Shown here piece by piece: positions 1-14,200 of a stretch of DNA of 55,379 nucleotides. This stretch comes from Acanthaster planci. Its lineage: Eukaryota > Echinodermata > Asteroidea > Valvatida > Acanthasteridae. The translations under genes were made by a program, and so were the position numbers. Position 1 is the first letter of the stretch, and the number at the start of each line of letters is the position of its first letter. The notes under the pieces are model-generated. The model did no database searches. It had not been told where the DNA came from and was given only the letters and a program-made list of their open reading frames with translations. The stretch lies in the NCBI RefSeq assembly GCF_001949145.1, contig NW_019091392.1, positions 895,863 through 951,241 on the forward strand, read 5' to 3'.

Positions 1-3000
1 CCTTGTGGGGTACCTTCCTATTGTTCTGGCACCCAGCAATGCACCATATACACATGCAATGGTACGGATAAAATTTCGGCTGAGCTGTGGGTCAAAAGAC
101 AGCAACAAATGGCATTTACACCTCAGGCCTGGGAAAGCAGATTGGCTATATTCATGGGTATTATAGCACCGTTATTATTCAAGAAATCTGCCATTAAACA
201 AGGCAAACTCATATCATTCTCCAAACAGTAATAAGTGAAGCTGGTACCCATGGGTCCTTCTTGCTCTTAGGAAAGACTCAGAAGTGAGGACTCCAGGGGA
301 TATCTGGAGAGCAACTGCAGGGCACACAGACTGTAAAAACAGAACAAATTTTGGTGACGTGTTGGCTTTCCCTAGACCCCAAGGTACAGATTCCGAGGCA
401 GATTATCCGAACGTTATTATACGAGAGAAATAAAAGAAAGCTTGATGTGAGTCGTTACAATGCCACAAAAGCTGACACGCATGAATAACACATGCAGCTT
501 TCACAACAGGATGGCCTGGAGATCTTCCCCGGTGCAATACTCTTGGCTGGAGCCATCCATGTGGCAAGCAGCAACAAGAGGAGGATACATTAGCTGGCTT
601 TAGCCTGTTTAAGAAATGACCATGATCCCACACGGGGAATAAAGCCAAGATGACTTCTGCATTTATCCTGGGACACTTCTATGGTGTGGGCCTGTTTGCC
701 TGGCAAACTATGTTTGCATTGTCCCGCTCTGTTGGCCAAATTTATTCAGTGCAAAAATCAACATGGAGTGTAATGACATTTTAAAGAAAAGTGACCTGAT
801 TCCCTTTTTTTCCTCACTGTCCTTTCTTCGTTATTCTCTTTTTCTTCGTTCCTTCAATTTAAAAAATGCCCCCCCCCAAACAAAAGACAGCACCAAGTTG
901 CAGTTGGCTTGGGATCTCATTCCCAGCACTGGATCCAAGGCAAATATGCCTCGGAGTATTCAATTCTCTAAGCATGGCTTTGGGCATTTTTAATGACAAT
1001 GCAGTTTAAAATTCCAACTGCTAAACACATTTGAATGGGTCAAGTTTTTTTAACTAATCATAGCATGGGTTTTCAACCACACTGGAACCTATTAAAAAAA
1101 TATCAGTTTAGCTAAAAAAAAAATAGTTGCTGACTGAGGATAAACACCCTTACAGTAAAAAAAAAAAAAAACTGTGAATGTGTGGCATAATCAGTGAAAG
1201 CTACATGTAAGGAAGTGTTATATAAAACACAGAGAGGGCACCAAAAAATGACACGCAGAACAACACAGCCAAGGGGAGCCAAACTTTAAATGAGATTGGA
1301 ACAGGGGAAGTGAGAGGGGACAAAAGACGGCATGTTTGCGGACTTTTCTCTGGTGATTTGTCAATTCTAATTGGGAACAAAAAAGCAGGCAGCCAGCCAG
1401 CAACATTTGGTGAGACAACAGCCTCGAGGGGGAAACTAGCCTCTTGTGATTGGTTCACAGCTACTGGACAAAGCTCAAGAATTCAACTTTGAAAAGAAAA
1501 GAGATGGTAGACAGGAGTAGGGTGTTTGACTAACTGATTTGATTATAAATGCCAAGAAGGAACATTTAACCACTATGAAAAGTGGGGAAAATTTCAAGGA
1601 ATTTTGTAAGATTATTTAAGATGTTTTCCTTAAAGCATTTGCACTTACAAGAAGTTTTCTGTTGACAATTATGAACAACAAACAAAATAACAAGAGGAAC
1701 AAAAACCCTACAAAACAAAACAAAAAATCCAGGGGCCAAATATTAAAGAAAAAGTCAAGCAGCAAATCTTTTCTGTATTTTTCTTGCTACCAGCTCAACT
1801 GAAATATTTTACAGTGAATAGTTTAGATGAAAATTCTCATATTTCAGAAAAAAATTAATGTCAGAGTTGGCAAGTTTTTGATTTAAAAAGTAAATAAAAA
1901 TATGATTAAAAACAGATTTCTAAAATTTAAAAGAGATTTTCTTTACTTTTATGATGACAGGAGCCAAGTTTGCTTAATTATCTATTCAAAAGCAAGCATA
2001 TTAGCTGCATGTGTGTTAATTGTCTTTAATCTTTCTTTTGGTGGAAATTTAAATAAACTAATTTGATGAAAATCACAAATCAGTTTAAATATTGTCTAAG
2101 TCCAGGTGTATGGGGACATGTGAAAAGACAGTCCCTTCAGAGAAACAGGTGCATGTTCAAAGGATAAAATGTTTTTTAATGCAAACTCTATGTTTTGACA
2201 AAACTAGAGTTCACAGGAAATTGTTTATAAGGAACCTATGTGTAATAACCAACGAGTCAAAAAATTTAATGAACCATTTGTACATGTATTTATTTTACAT
2301 ACTACATGTACAAAATGCTGGTATTTTATCTGGCCCCAGTGTGTGCAATGATTAACCCTACTTTTGCTGTAACTATTAAAAACAGTCCAAAATTCCTTCC
2401 ACTTCCCCTGTACAGTATAGACATATCATATGTCACTTGATTGGTTTTGACTGATAGGACAACTGTTGAGAATGAATCTTTGCACAGGATTAAAAGAGTA
2501 ATGACTCAGGCTTGATTAAAACTCATTTTGTTGACTGCATAATGACCAACATTTCTTGTCTCAATAAAAAATACATGTCTTCTTGCAGAGATCACGCATG
2601 ACATATGCATTTATACTCCTTATCATTACTAGGAACTGATGGGCTCACAAAAGGGGATAAAATGTGCAAAACTTGGAGAACTTACCAATCAGTTGAAAAA
2701 ACAATTGAAAATTGAAAAATGTCTGCCTTTTTTCCCGAAAAACTGATAAATGTTGAGTTAAATTAGTGATTTCTTTTTAAACAATCCTTTGGGGTAAATC
2801 ACCATTTAAAACCCATTTGGTGATTAAAATCAGCCAACCCTGTTTAATGCAAAAATACATTAAGGGAATAAAAGATATTGTAAGACGGCAAGCAGAAGTA
2901 CTCACATGCTTAAAAAAAGAAAAGAAAAGACAAATAAAAAGATACCATTGCATTTTTTAAAACCAAAAATGATACAACCAAACTGGTGGAAATTTTGATT

Positions 3001-6000
3001 TTGATGTCTTGCCACGGCGGGCCATTTTGGGCCCCGTCAATTTTGCTGCCCTGGCCATGAGTTGTCTTAACACAGCTGTAGCGGGGCGCGGCTTGCACAG
3101 GAAATTGCAGGGAGAAACAGTCCCGGCCCTTGCCCGCGACCCACGTCAAATATTACAAGCGTAACTCCCTGGGAAGACAGCTGCCTCCATCCATTCACTC
3201 GTCTCCTCAGGAGGAAGTGAGCACAAACAAAGAAATGGGGGGAGGGGGGGATGAAGAGAACATGAAGAGTTGGCCGCTGTTAGTAGCTGAAGGCTTTCTC
3301 GATTATTAATAAGGACGACCACCAAGGTGGTACAATGAGGTACTAAGAGGGTAGACAGGGGGTATGTGAATGGACCTATGCCAACAAACATGGTGGCAAC
3401 ATAGAGGCTAATCTGTGCCCACGTTTACAATTCCCCTACCCCCCCAAAACCAGAGCATTAACATGAAAATGTAATCCCATCAGGATTGTTCAGGCATGTC
3501 TTTTTTTTCTTGCTGGGGGGGGTGGTTCCATTCACATCGGCCATTAAGAGTTAGATTAAGGTGAAGTGAGGAGGGCGGTGTTGTGTGTGCGCGTATGCTA
3601 ATGCTGGTTTCATATCAAATCACGTAGGTAAACACAGGTGTCAGGAAATCTACGCGGTCTCCTGGGTTACAGCAAACACTGCTTGGTATGATAACGCACA
3701 CCCTTGGATGCATGAGGAACAACTAGACAGAAGAGACACACTATGGGCCTTCTAAAGGAGGGCGGAAAAAAGGGCTTAGGATATCACTACAGATGCCGGA
3801 TTGCCTTCCTCACTTGACAAGAAAATGTCAAGAGTTATGCTGTTTGATAAAAAGAAATGGGTGGGGCACTGTCAAATTTGTTTGCCAAATTTTTGAAGGT
3901 CTGGTACCCCCTGGACCTGAATGAAAGCATGTAAATCAACCTGGGCAAGGGGGGATGGATGTAAAAGGCGCTTAGCAATGTAAACTGAAATGTCAGAGTA
4001 GTAAGTACAAAATGGAATTCTGACAGTATCGTGATCATGTGACCAGGGGCACTGGAAGGTGCAAAGATTGTCCATATGACAAGCCATGCAACCCAATAGC
4101 ACCACATATCAAACAGTCACTCAAATTCCTAAATCCTGAAGTGTCACTGCTCATGACCTGTTCCCATTAGAGCTTTGCAGACAGTCTTGTCCTACTGACA
4201 AACCACATAGGAGTCTGTACCTTTGCATTAATGATTATAGGGGGATGTAAAACAAACTCTGCAAGGCTGTTATTGCCGACTCAAGGTCAAGTCACAAGCA
4301 TTGGTACTGCCGAGTGAGTAAACAAGTCTTTTGAAATGAGCAGGAAAGAAAATCTGTCATTCGGTCCTCAGACAAACCCATCAGTCATTCCAAAATAAAG
4401 TCAGGTGGATGAGTAAATTTACAAAGCCACCTGATGCCAATATTGAATCCTCCACCATTTTTAACAGGGAAAAACGCCGCTGTGAAAGGACAAAAAAATT
4501 CCGAGACCTGTTTATCAACAAACAAGTTTAGTCAAGAACGTGATTGTGCTTATCTTAAAAAAATACCTACATGTGCATCCTCTATCGTGCGTGTTCCCTC
4601 AATGACCGAGGCCAAATTCCATCGCATTAGCAAAGTTTGAGGTCAAGAGGTCAAACGCACAAATACAAGCCAGTGAATAATAAAAATATACCCCCCCAAA
4701 AAAAGAAAGAAGACAGCAATGCTAATTCCAAAAAGGGGTTTTTGCTAGCTTTGGGTGACCTGGTAAATAGCTGGGCACGAAACTTTGGCACGAAGGCAAA
4801 CAATATTGGTTAGGGGGAGTTGATGAACAGGAAGGAAACAAACTGCAAATAAAAAGGCGTTTGGCTCTGTGCTGGAAAAAAATATATACATGTACAGCTC
4901 GCCGAGCTAGATAAATGCAATGCAGTAAAACATCATTTTAGAGAGGATTTAAGGTTCAACTCCAGCATGATACTAAGAGCAATATGACAGTAAACATAAA
5001 TGGGGCTGTTTGGGCCAGGAAAAATGACCATATAGAAATGCATTAAGTGCAAAGGTCAAAGATACCAACGTTCTGAGGTCAAAGATTAAAACAAAATCAA
5101 GGTCAGGATATGGAAGGGGCTTGCCCATGACAGTTGAATGAAATACCAACACAGAACAATGTGTAAGGTCACCAGAACAGAATGCACATACAGTTGAGGT
5201 CAGAAGTCTCAATGCATCTTATAATGGTAAAAAAAAATCAGAGAAAATGAATGGATTTTGGAATGGACTCTGTGCCTGTTACAAACTGTGACCCTGTGTT
5301 TACCACAGAGGAGAAGACTGTTTCAATTCGACACAGAATCAGACTGAGTCAGGTCAGGAGGTCAGGGAGTCAGGTGTTTCCCCCCCCCCTTTCCTCAGGT
5401 TCTTGGCTTGGTCCACATGTGGAGTGGGTTTTCAGTCCTTACCTAATTCTGTGGGTTTTACCTAGAACATTTTTTTTTCTGGGCTTCTCCCACTACTCAT
5501 AAAACTGTAACTTCTTCTGTCTCTTCTCTGCAGGTTTCTTCAGGCTAATGAGCTACATGTACAGTGCCTTGGGCGCAGGAATCCTTGATGTCATTACCAG
5601 AAAGACGTCACATTAGTAAGTCAAAGAAGGAAAACAGACTGAATTAAATGAACAACGTGTTTCTTTGTATCTAAACTAGTGACTTCCCCAGTTACTCTGT
5701 GACCAGACACATAATGGTAAGTCAGTTCGATAAAGCACTTTATCTGATGACTTCCATGTTTGGTAAGTGATCAGTGAAAATGATTTTATTTATTCGAGAG
5801 CAAGCCACTGATTAACATGGTTGGCTCATTAAAGTAAGTCCTAAGACTACAAAAGCTTCATGCCGAAATATATTTTTCACTAGCGTAAAACAGTCGACTA
5901 TGACAGTTAGGGGGGTTTGTTACTACGGGTATCTTCCAATCTCCTCACTCCCTGACATGGATTTATCATCACCGGAGACATCAAATTTGCTTCTGTTTTG

Positions 6001-8201
6001 TCACAAACACCATTTTATCGTAGGGTTTTTATCTCGGTTTGCTCTCGTCAAAACTTAATTCACCTTTCTAGCTTCTGCTAGCTGTGTTTGAACATACATG
6101 TATCTAATCCATTAATCAGTTCAACTGCTGATCGCATTGCTTTTCCACACAAAATTAAATGAGCACATCATATACTGATGATCGTGTGATGAACTTTAGT
6201 CTGAGTGTTTTCACAAGAACTTTGAGGGATTTAGTGCAAAATGGCTAGAGTGCTGCACATACACGTAGTGTTGGTGCTAGGAATTTCTTGGGTTGCCATT
6301 TGTCACTGTACAATGTACATTCCTTCTGCCAAGAATTTGAACCTGCCATTAACTTGAAATGCCAAAATCTGGACCACCAATGACTAACAACTTGTCTAAA
6401 AATATGCCTTCTTCAAATTCCTCCAACCAAATCAAGATGCTCCCTTGACTAATTTGCCTTTCCCTCCCTCTCCAACTCCCACACCTCTCGGCATTGTTCT
6501 CTTTCACTCCAGCCACTCAGCCCTCACAATGCACTTGCACCTCTCCTATTGTTCAGATGTGGTACACCTCCAAACTGAGCCCATTCACGTCACTTCCTGT
6601 TCCCCCCTCTGTCCTTTTCATGTGAGGTGCACTTGAGGATGTGAGAAGTGTATGGTCCTTGTGTTTGTCCACTATAACAAGATGCTGTGGCTTGATATGT
6701 TCTTTTGCTTTCACAGTATGGTGCCTTGAGTGAGCTCCTATGGCAGTCTTTGTGTCTTGGGGTTGTTTCATGTTGCTCTCCAATCACTTTGTTTTCCTGT
6801 GACGTTTTCAAAATGTGAATTTGCCGGTGCTTGTATGTTAAAAGCCTACTTATCTACATGTACCTTAGATAAGATGTGTCTTTCAGCTTCATGAAAAGCA
6901 ACATTGGATGTTTATTGGGGAATAAATGTATGCAATCAAGGAACAGGTAAATATTCCAAGAATGTTATGGCAAACTGAAGCTGAAACTCAGTAGGTACTG
7001 AACTTCAGAGCAACCACAAAATGCGTGTATATCTGAATCTTACTACCAAGCATGTTAACATGCTTGTGAGAACAAGTAGCAGATACTCTACACACATTCT
7101 CTGCCAAGGTATGGGAGGTGACACTGGGAAGTGCTACCCAAGAAATGTTCTTGTCCTTTGGTCTTAAGTTCTCAGAAAGCACAGTGTGCACACGCACACA
7201 TGAAAGGTAAGCCAAGATAAAAAAAACCATTCAAATCAACCATCTGTTTGGCATTAAAAAAGCTACCTGTACATGTAACTGCAGTGCAATGCATACTGAC
7301 ATGCAGTCATTCCAGCAGGGTTAAGATTTGGGATGAAGAGAAACCAACAAGATACCCAGCAGAGGGATTGAAACGATAACATCAATAAGCTGTGAACTGG
7401 TAAGAGAAACTGACTCTTAAGTAATGGTTTACAAGGTACGATGTACAAGCTCTTTCCCAGATAGCTGTGATTTGGGGAATATTTTACTCATCCGTTTTTG
7501 TACACAGGTGCCATAAACCCTAAATGATAAATTTTTGGGGTGAAAAATCTTGTAAATCCTGAGAAATCCTGCTCCTGTCACAGACTGCAACTGCACAGAA
7601 TTATTCACAGTAAAAAGGGACCAGACTCAGCAGAGAAGAGACAAGTGCGAGGGTCATTGTTGAAATTCTACAGCCACTTTGGCAATGTCTATTTAACCAT
7701 GGTTAATCTGGTCATTTTAGAAGCAAATGAAAGAACATGCCTGGTGTGAGGGGGGGAGGAGAAAGATAGCAACACAGAAGGAGATCAGTTAGTTTGAAGA
7801 CATCAGAACCCTGACTGGAGCTATGATCAAGTACATGGATCTCCCCCATTCCCCCCAATAACTGACCTAAGAGACCCATGAGATCAAGAGTAGATACTGC
7901 TAGAAGTCTCAACCATTCACTTGCCAATAAAAACACAACAGATGCATCATCTGCTTGCACACGAGAAAGCCTCCAATATACTGTCTTGTTAACTGCACAG
8001 GGCATGTTGCAGGGGAATCGCATCATGCTCAATTGCTTAAAATTTGGCTTCATGTTCTTTTATGGGAAACGTGTTTCCAGGGGTACCTGACTATGTGAAA
8101 ATTGGAGATAAGTTTCCATTAAAACCGATAACGGCACGGCCCTGTCACTGACAGAAGAAATGCAGGCAGCAAAATGGTGACCAGAATAGGGGAATAATTA
8201 C
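1..8201. other. MIPOL1: MIPOL1 intron or 3' region, no exon recognised
   Basis: AT-rich, with homopolymer runs. I searched the minus strand for the expected C-terminal coiled coil (a leucine-rich block ending in an L-R-V-Y-Y-S-like run in vertebrates) and found nothing convincing. Open frames here lack splice signals, family motifs or codon structure. Confidence 0.5.
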
Positions 8202-8288
8202 CCTCTGGCTCTGCTCACTATTATTCAGAGCAGCCAGACCTCCAGCAGTCCGTCTCAGCTCAATGGCCTCTCTCTCCAGCTTCTTACA
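8202..8288 (-). CDS. MIPOL1: MIPOL1 coding exon 9
   Basis: Exon of 87 nt, 29 codons, phase 0 at both ends: CKKLEREAIELRRTAGGLAA followed by LNNSEQSQR. Only this frame is open. CKKLERE continues the ALAK of exon 8 exactly as CKRLEQE does in vertebrates. ACAG acceptor, GTAATT donor. It lies 7.46 kb from exon 8. The next coding exon is not recognised in 1-8,201. Confidence 0.88.
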
Positions 8289-11200
8289 CTGTCATAAAAA
8301 TATCAGAAAAGAAGACAAGAACTGATCAGATAAGAAACAGGGCCGAGTAAACAGCAATAAAGGCCAAATATTATCACTAGGTTTTTTTTGCTGGTTAGGT
8401 CTCTGGATGGGGCTTAAGGGTGGGGAAAAAACTGAAACAGGCATCTGAGAGGAAGATTAAAAAAAAACCTGTTTAAATATTTGCTCTGGGTGCCATCTGT
8501 ACTGGAAAGGGACAATGACAGCAGTGACTGGCAGGAGGAAAAGGGTCACACAGGTGTGACGGATGTGAGGCCATGTGGATGCAGCATGAAGGAGTCAAGT
8601 CTCATCCAGGCCATGTCCAAATTATGTGACTACGGCTGTTGTTGGCACACCAGTCTATGGGGACAGCCACAGCTACTTGCCCATGGCTTCCCTGGGTGGA
8701 CATTGTCAGGCAAGCTTGACCAATGACCACTTGTTAACTACTGGTCGATCACACCTGGTGCCAATGCTATACGTGTACTATGCAGAGGCAGCCAAAGAAC
8801 ATCAACCAGTGGCTGACGAATAGTCCGTCACTCCAACATCGCCATTATTGTTGGATGCAACCAAAGATGTTTTGATGCCATCTTTGAAATAGTCAGTCAG
8901 GGGTGGCAGAGCGTGGGTGGTCAAATGAGGGCGGCAGATAGCTTTACTGGTGGAATGGAAAGTATATGTAGGTGTAACTGTGCGTGAACAGCAGTGTTGG
9001 AGGCTTTGAGGCCGATTTAATGGCCTCGGGGTTATGGCCTCGGTCTTGGCCTCAGCCTCGGCGGGCGTGGCCTCAGTCTTGGCCTCAGAGGTTGACTACA
9101 ACCCTGGTTAACAGCAATGTACATGCATGTACTATTGGGAACAGAAACAGGTTTGGTTGATACTGGGAAAAAAAGAAATCAACAGATGATACTATTCACA
9201 TGTACCTATAACTTTAGCAAACTGTGGGTTGCACAGTTCTGAAATACATGCAGTTTAACCCAAACCCCCAAGGGACCACTGAAATTCAGAATCCCCTAAC
9301 TTACTGAAATTTCATCACATGTACGAGTAGAGTTTACGCTGTTGCTAAACATGTAGACATGGTCTGTAGATGCATGAAAATCTCGTGCACACAGACAGGT
9401 TAAGCCTGGTTTTCATATTGTAATGTGGACGGTCCACAAGATGTGAAGACGCAGACACGAACGGAAGAACGGATGGTGCATGATGTCATTCCACCCAAAA
9501 ATTGAAACAAAATGGCATCCGAAACTCTGCGATCTTTTGCAGAAAATACCCTTTTACATGTAGATTGACTGTGCCGCCTCATCATGTCAATCCTGTACTC
9601 CAGTTTCATGCATTTTGTTGATGGTCAGCTATTTAGTTGATCATACGGGAGTAAAGCATTTAGGAGAAAAGGGACAAAATTGGTGGAACTAAGCGAGAGG
9701 GTCATCGTTGAACACCGGTCATGCCAGCATGCGTGTTTGTATGGAGATACCACAGATTTGAAGAAAATAATGGTATACACTAAACACAAAGATTACAATA
9801 ACTACCAATATATGTATGTACACCTAGGTCCACGTAGTGATTTAAAAAAAACCAAAAAAAACAGAGTAACAATTCAAGAAGCTCAATGACATGAAAAGAA
9901 TCCAGCAACATGTGCATTGGTACACAATTCCAATAAGAAAACTCTAGGTCTTCATCTTCAATTCATTAGTTTTTTTATTTTTTTTCCTCACACATGTAAA
10001 AGTGCTTGAAAATTACCTCTTCTTCAATTGTCTGATTAATCTTCAAAACTTGAACATTTTCTGAAATGTACCATGACATTGTAACAATTCCCCCCCCCAA
10101 AAAAAATTGTGTTAAATTTCATTTTCAAGCCTGTCCTACACGTACCATTTAAATAATTTAGGAATAATTGCCAAACATGGCGTTTCCTTCTGTGCCCTGG
10201 ACTTTGTTGAACTGTTGAATATTTTAGATTAATCCACAGAAATCTGAAAAACCACTTTATAGTTACTAGAAGAAAAAGAATTTTGGTTTTCTACATGTAC
10301 CGGTACATGCCATTGTTTAAAATTCCCAATAATAAATAAACATGAGGATTACTTAATAACTTGTACATGTACGCTGGACTACCTCTTAAAACGCTGCCTG
10401 ATGAGTGGTGCACACTTCCATGCACATATTCCTTCAGATAAAATGAGATAAGCTCTTCATGTCAGACGAATAAAATCCGGGAAAAGAAGGAAGGAGCATT
10501 AGATAACAACTGCATGAGTCACATGCACATAACAATTGACTCCAGCAATTTACATTCAGAACTCTAGTTTCTGTCATGTCCTACCAGTAGGAATCATGGG
10601 GAGGAAAGACAGCCTCATCTCATGGGAACTGCCGAGTGCATAAATTTGATTTATAAGTGAAGAAACAATTTTGTCTTCTATGATCTGAATTCATTTCTGA
10701 AACATTTTCTGTGCACCTTCTACCAGTATATCTGTTTAGTCACCCCTAACCCCCTAGGTTGCTGGCCCTAACCTTCCCCATTCACACAAAGTTAAACACC
10801 CATATGGACTTTGTGTACAGAGGCTGTTGGACTTTGTTTTTCTGAGGTACATGTATGCCAAACCGAATGCAAAGGCAGCTGTTATGGGCCTACCAGACCC
10901 ATCCCCACAGAATTAAACACTTTACTACTGTTTAATTCTGTGTGGTTGGGGAAGGTTAGGGTTAAAAAGAAACATCAAAACTGTTTGATAACTGTGTTTC
11001 AGTACTCTCATTGACAGTGCACTTTTTTAAACTTAAAAAAGTGAGAAAACGTTGCTCACTGGCCTATTATCACAACCTGAAACAACCATGAACCACCAAA
11101 GTAAAAAATGTTCAACTAAACATCTCACATTTTGTGTAATTTTAGCACACAAATGGCTGGAACACTGAGGTTTTTGCCTTGGATGCCTTTTGCTCATGTG

Positions 11201-14200
11201 CAATTCATTTCAGCATAAAGATAAGTACCTAGTCTGCTAGTGGCCATCAAATGGGTAAAAAAAAGAAAAGCATATCAGGTCAGCACATGTACAAATTACT
11301 TACAAGAAGCATAGCATTGCAAGGGCCCTTAAGACAGGGTACTAGCCAAACTATGAGGTACATGTAAATTGTAATGTGTGTTGTTCTTGCTAGTTCCTGG
11401 TTGTTTTTTTTGGCTGAGCATCCACATTTTCAGAGCAAAACGTTCTGCCCGATATCAGAAAATTCCTCAAAGACACAACATTTGGAACACTTTCTCCAAT
11501 CCCACCAAATGCACAAGTGGTACTAGACACTTTTTAGTTCTAACCAAACTTGTGATTCTAATCTAAACGGTGGCAACAGATTTTGCCGAATCAGCTGCTT
11601 GAGTGTGGAACCTGCAAACTTTACATACATAACATGCATGTACCACAAGCTGTATACTCATATAACAAGTACCGGCATACATGTATGTACATGAATCAAA
11701 TACTTCAATAGTGTGTACATGAACTAAGTACATGAATGCAAACATCATACAGTACATGTATATCAAGCAATATTGACTTCAGTGCACGTTCATACCATTG
11801 TTATTTCACACTGAAGTTTGTCTATTGAGATCTATCATGTCCCAAGTAAAGATCCACGCACTCAAAAGTCAATTTGATGTTTTGCTGTTTAAATTAGTTC
11901 AACACTTAGGAGATAAGCAGCAGTGCTGTAGAAAAAAAAACCCAACAGCAGAGAGACTGGAGCAAACCGGCAGAGAGACTGAAGCTCACCGCTAACTCGA
12001 CTGGACAAACTTACTGCAGTATTGTGCCAAACAAACTCAGAACTTGTCACCAATCCTACACAATTACATTGGACGGAGTGTCAACTACCGTTACATGTGC
12101 ATGTACCGACTAGAATTGTATTTTGATGCATTGTATTATCTCCTGCCTGTCAGTGTTTGTCCGTATGTGTATCATTGCCAAAAACATGTTTATGCCTTGT
12201 ATTGTCCTATGTTATAATATGTATGTCTGTCAATAGGTTAGGGTACAAAAGCAAATCTATGCCTCACACTTTACCTAAATAAAGGTTGCGATGATATTAA
12301 ACTGATACTGCCGATTTAGCTGTACAATGCCTCTGGTCACCTACACAATGTATAATCACTTGTGTACAAATTACAGTACATGTATGCTGGGGAAAAAACC
12401 CTTTTACTGCTAATATTTTTTCTTCTAAACAATAACACAACATGTTTTTCCCTCTTTTCCATGGCGCAACCAAAGAGTTTTCAACCTGAATCTTTTCACA
12501 AATTGTTACATTATGTTCAAGAAAGATGCATGTTATGGCCAGGTAAAGGTGCATTCCAATCTCCACCAATAAGTCTATCACAGACTGTTGACAAAGATGG
12601 TCCGTATGGCTCATTTGTCACATTTCCTACACGATGTCATCAAAGTACAGCAGGTATAATGGGGGCATGTCATACTAAAACCTGGTTCCTCCGAGGGAGC
12701 TCCAGAGGCTTATACAAAGAAACCATTACAGACACGACCTAACCCTTCCTCTAAATCCATTTTCGTTTCAGCTCTGCTTTAGGGAGAAAAAAATTCACCT
12801 TTTTACTGATGAGAATCGCAGTAATTGCTTGTAATTTGATGTGTTAATATCTGCTAAAACCCTACGATACCGGTACATGTACTTTCGTTTGTCTCATCAA
12901 CCAAAGAGTCATCATTACCCGTCAATTTTTCCCCATAATTACTGGTTTTTCCTGTACAGTTATTGGTTTGGTTTGTGGTTATATAATATTGTGTTAATTC
13001 AAAACAGGGAAAAGTGAATTAATTTTGACACACAAATAAATTAGCCTTTCAAAAATTAGCAATGTCACACCAGATGTTGCCTTTTTCATTCAATTCTAAA
13101 GCAAAAAAAAAGCCAACAATTTATTATTCAACAACGAACGTGCAAATTATAATTACTGGTAGAAACACACAGCCCCAACAATTATTGGGGAGCTGAAATT
13201 TACACTCTGTATTGATTGAGCACACATAGGTTCCACATGTTGGCCAGGGGATGGGTTAATGAACAACAGAGTGTGGCGGTAGTGGTGTTATTGACTGACT
13301 AAAACAGACCACTAGAGGGCTCTGTGCACTGAGTCCGGCCAGAACCATAGAGATCATAATAGTAAAGCTAGAGGTGACAGGCCTAAGTTTTACATTACAG
13401 AAATCTGGCCCCAGAGCAGGGTGACATGTTGGATGGATCGTGCTACTATGTTAACCCACACTTATGCACTCATATAGTCTATGTAGTCTTCAACATGCAC
13501 GAAGCTTTTTTTTTTATTTTATTGATGTCATCAATTCAAATGCGCATCACGTCTCAGCACACTTGTATGCATTTCACTTGCATGGGTATGGAAGGTGTCC
13601 GCGAGGTTCCAAGTTGTTCGTACATTATGGGACAATCCCTCCGTCCCCTCGAGCTCTACTTATGATCAATATGGTCAGATCACAGATCTTGTAGAGAGTC
13701 TAGATAGGCACAAGTACAATGCACATGTACATGTAGCCCGTTAACCACTTCCTGCCATGGATTCTGGATCATAAATATGGTTGATATGCCTGGCCGGGGT
13801 CTCCAAACTCAGACAAAGGAAACAGGGCCCTGTAACAAAAGACCGTACTCCGAACAAAAGACCAGGCTGCTGGGCATGACCGGCATTTTTCACTCTCAAA
13901 AGTGGAGATAATCCAGCCCTGTTTTGAAACAGTATACCATGGTTTGGGGCATTTAGAGCGAGCGGATTACCACTGGGGAAAAAAGCGCTCCACCACCGCA
14001 GCGATGAGCCACACAGCACCGCTGCATGCTAATCTGGCCCCTATTGAAAAGAGGTCAGCAACACATTGAGTCAGGTTCGTGAACAAAAGAATGTTATATA
14101 ACACTGCACAATCTGGGCTCTTTTTACAAGGCTGCAGGCCTGGCTGAAATACTCAGGCCTCAATACATTTTGTCTGTCAGGCTAGAGTGGACACCAGACA

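Noticed and set aside
12362-12742. 126-residue plus-strand open frame in MIPOL1 intron 8
   Set aside because: No recognisable domain, low-complexity start, no splice or promoter support; chance opening.
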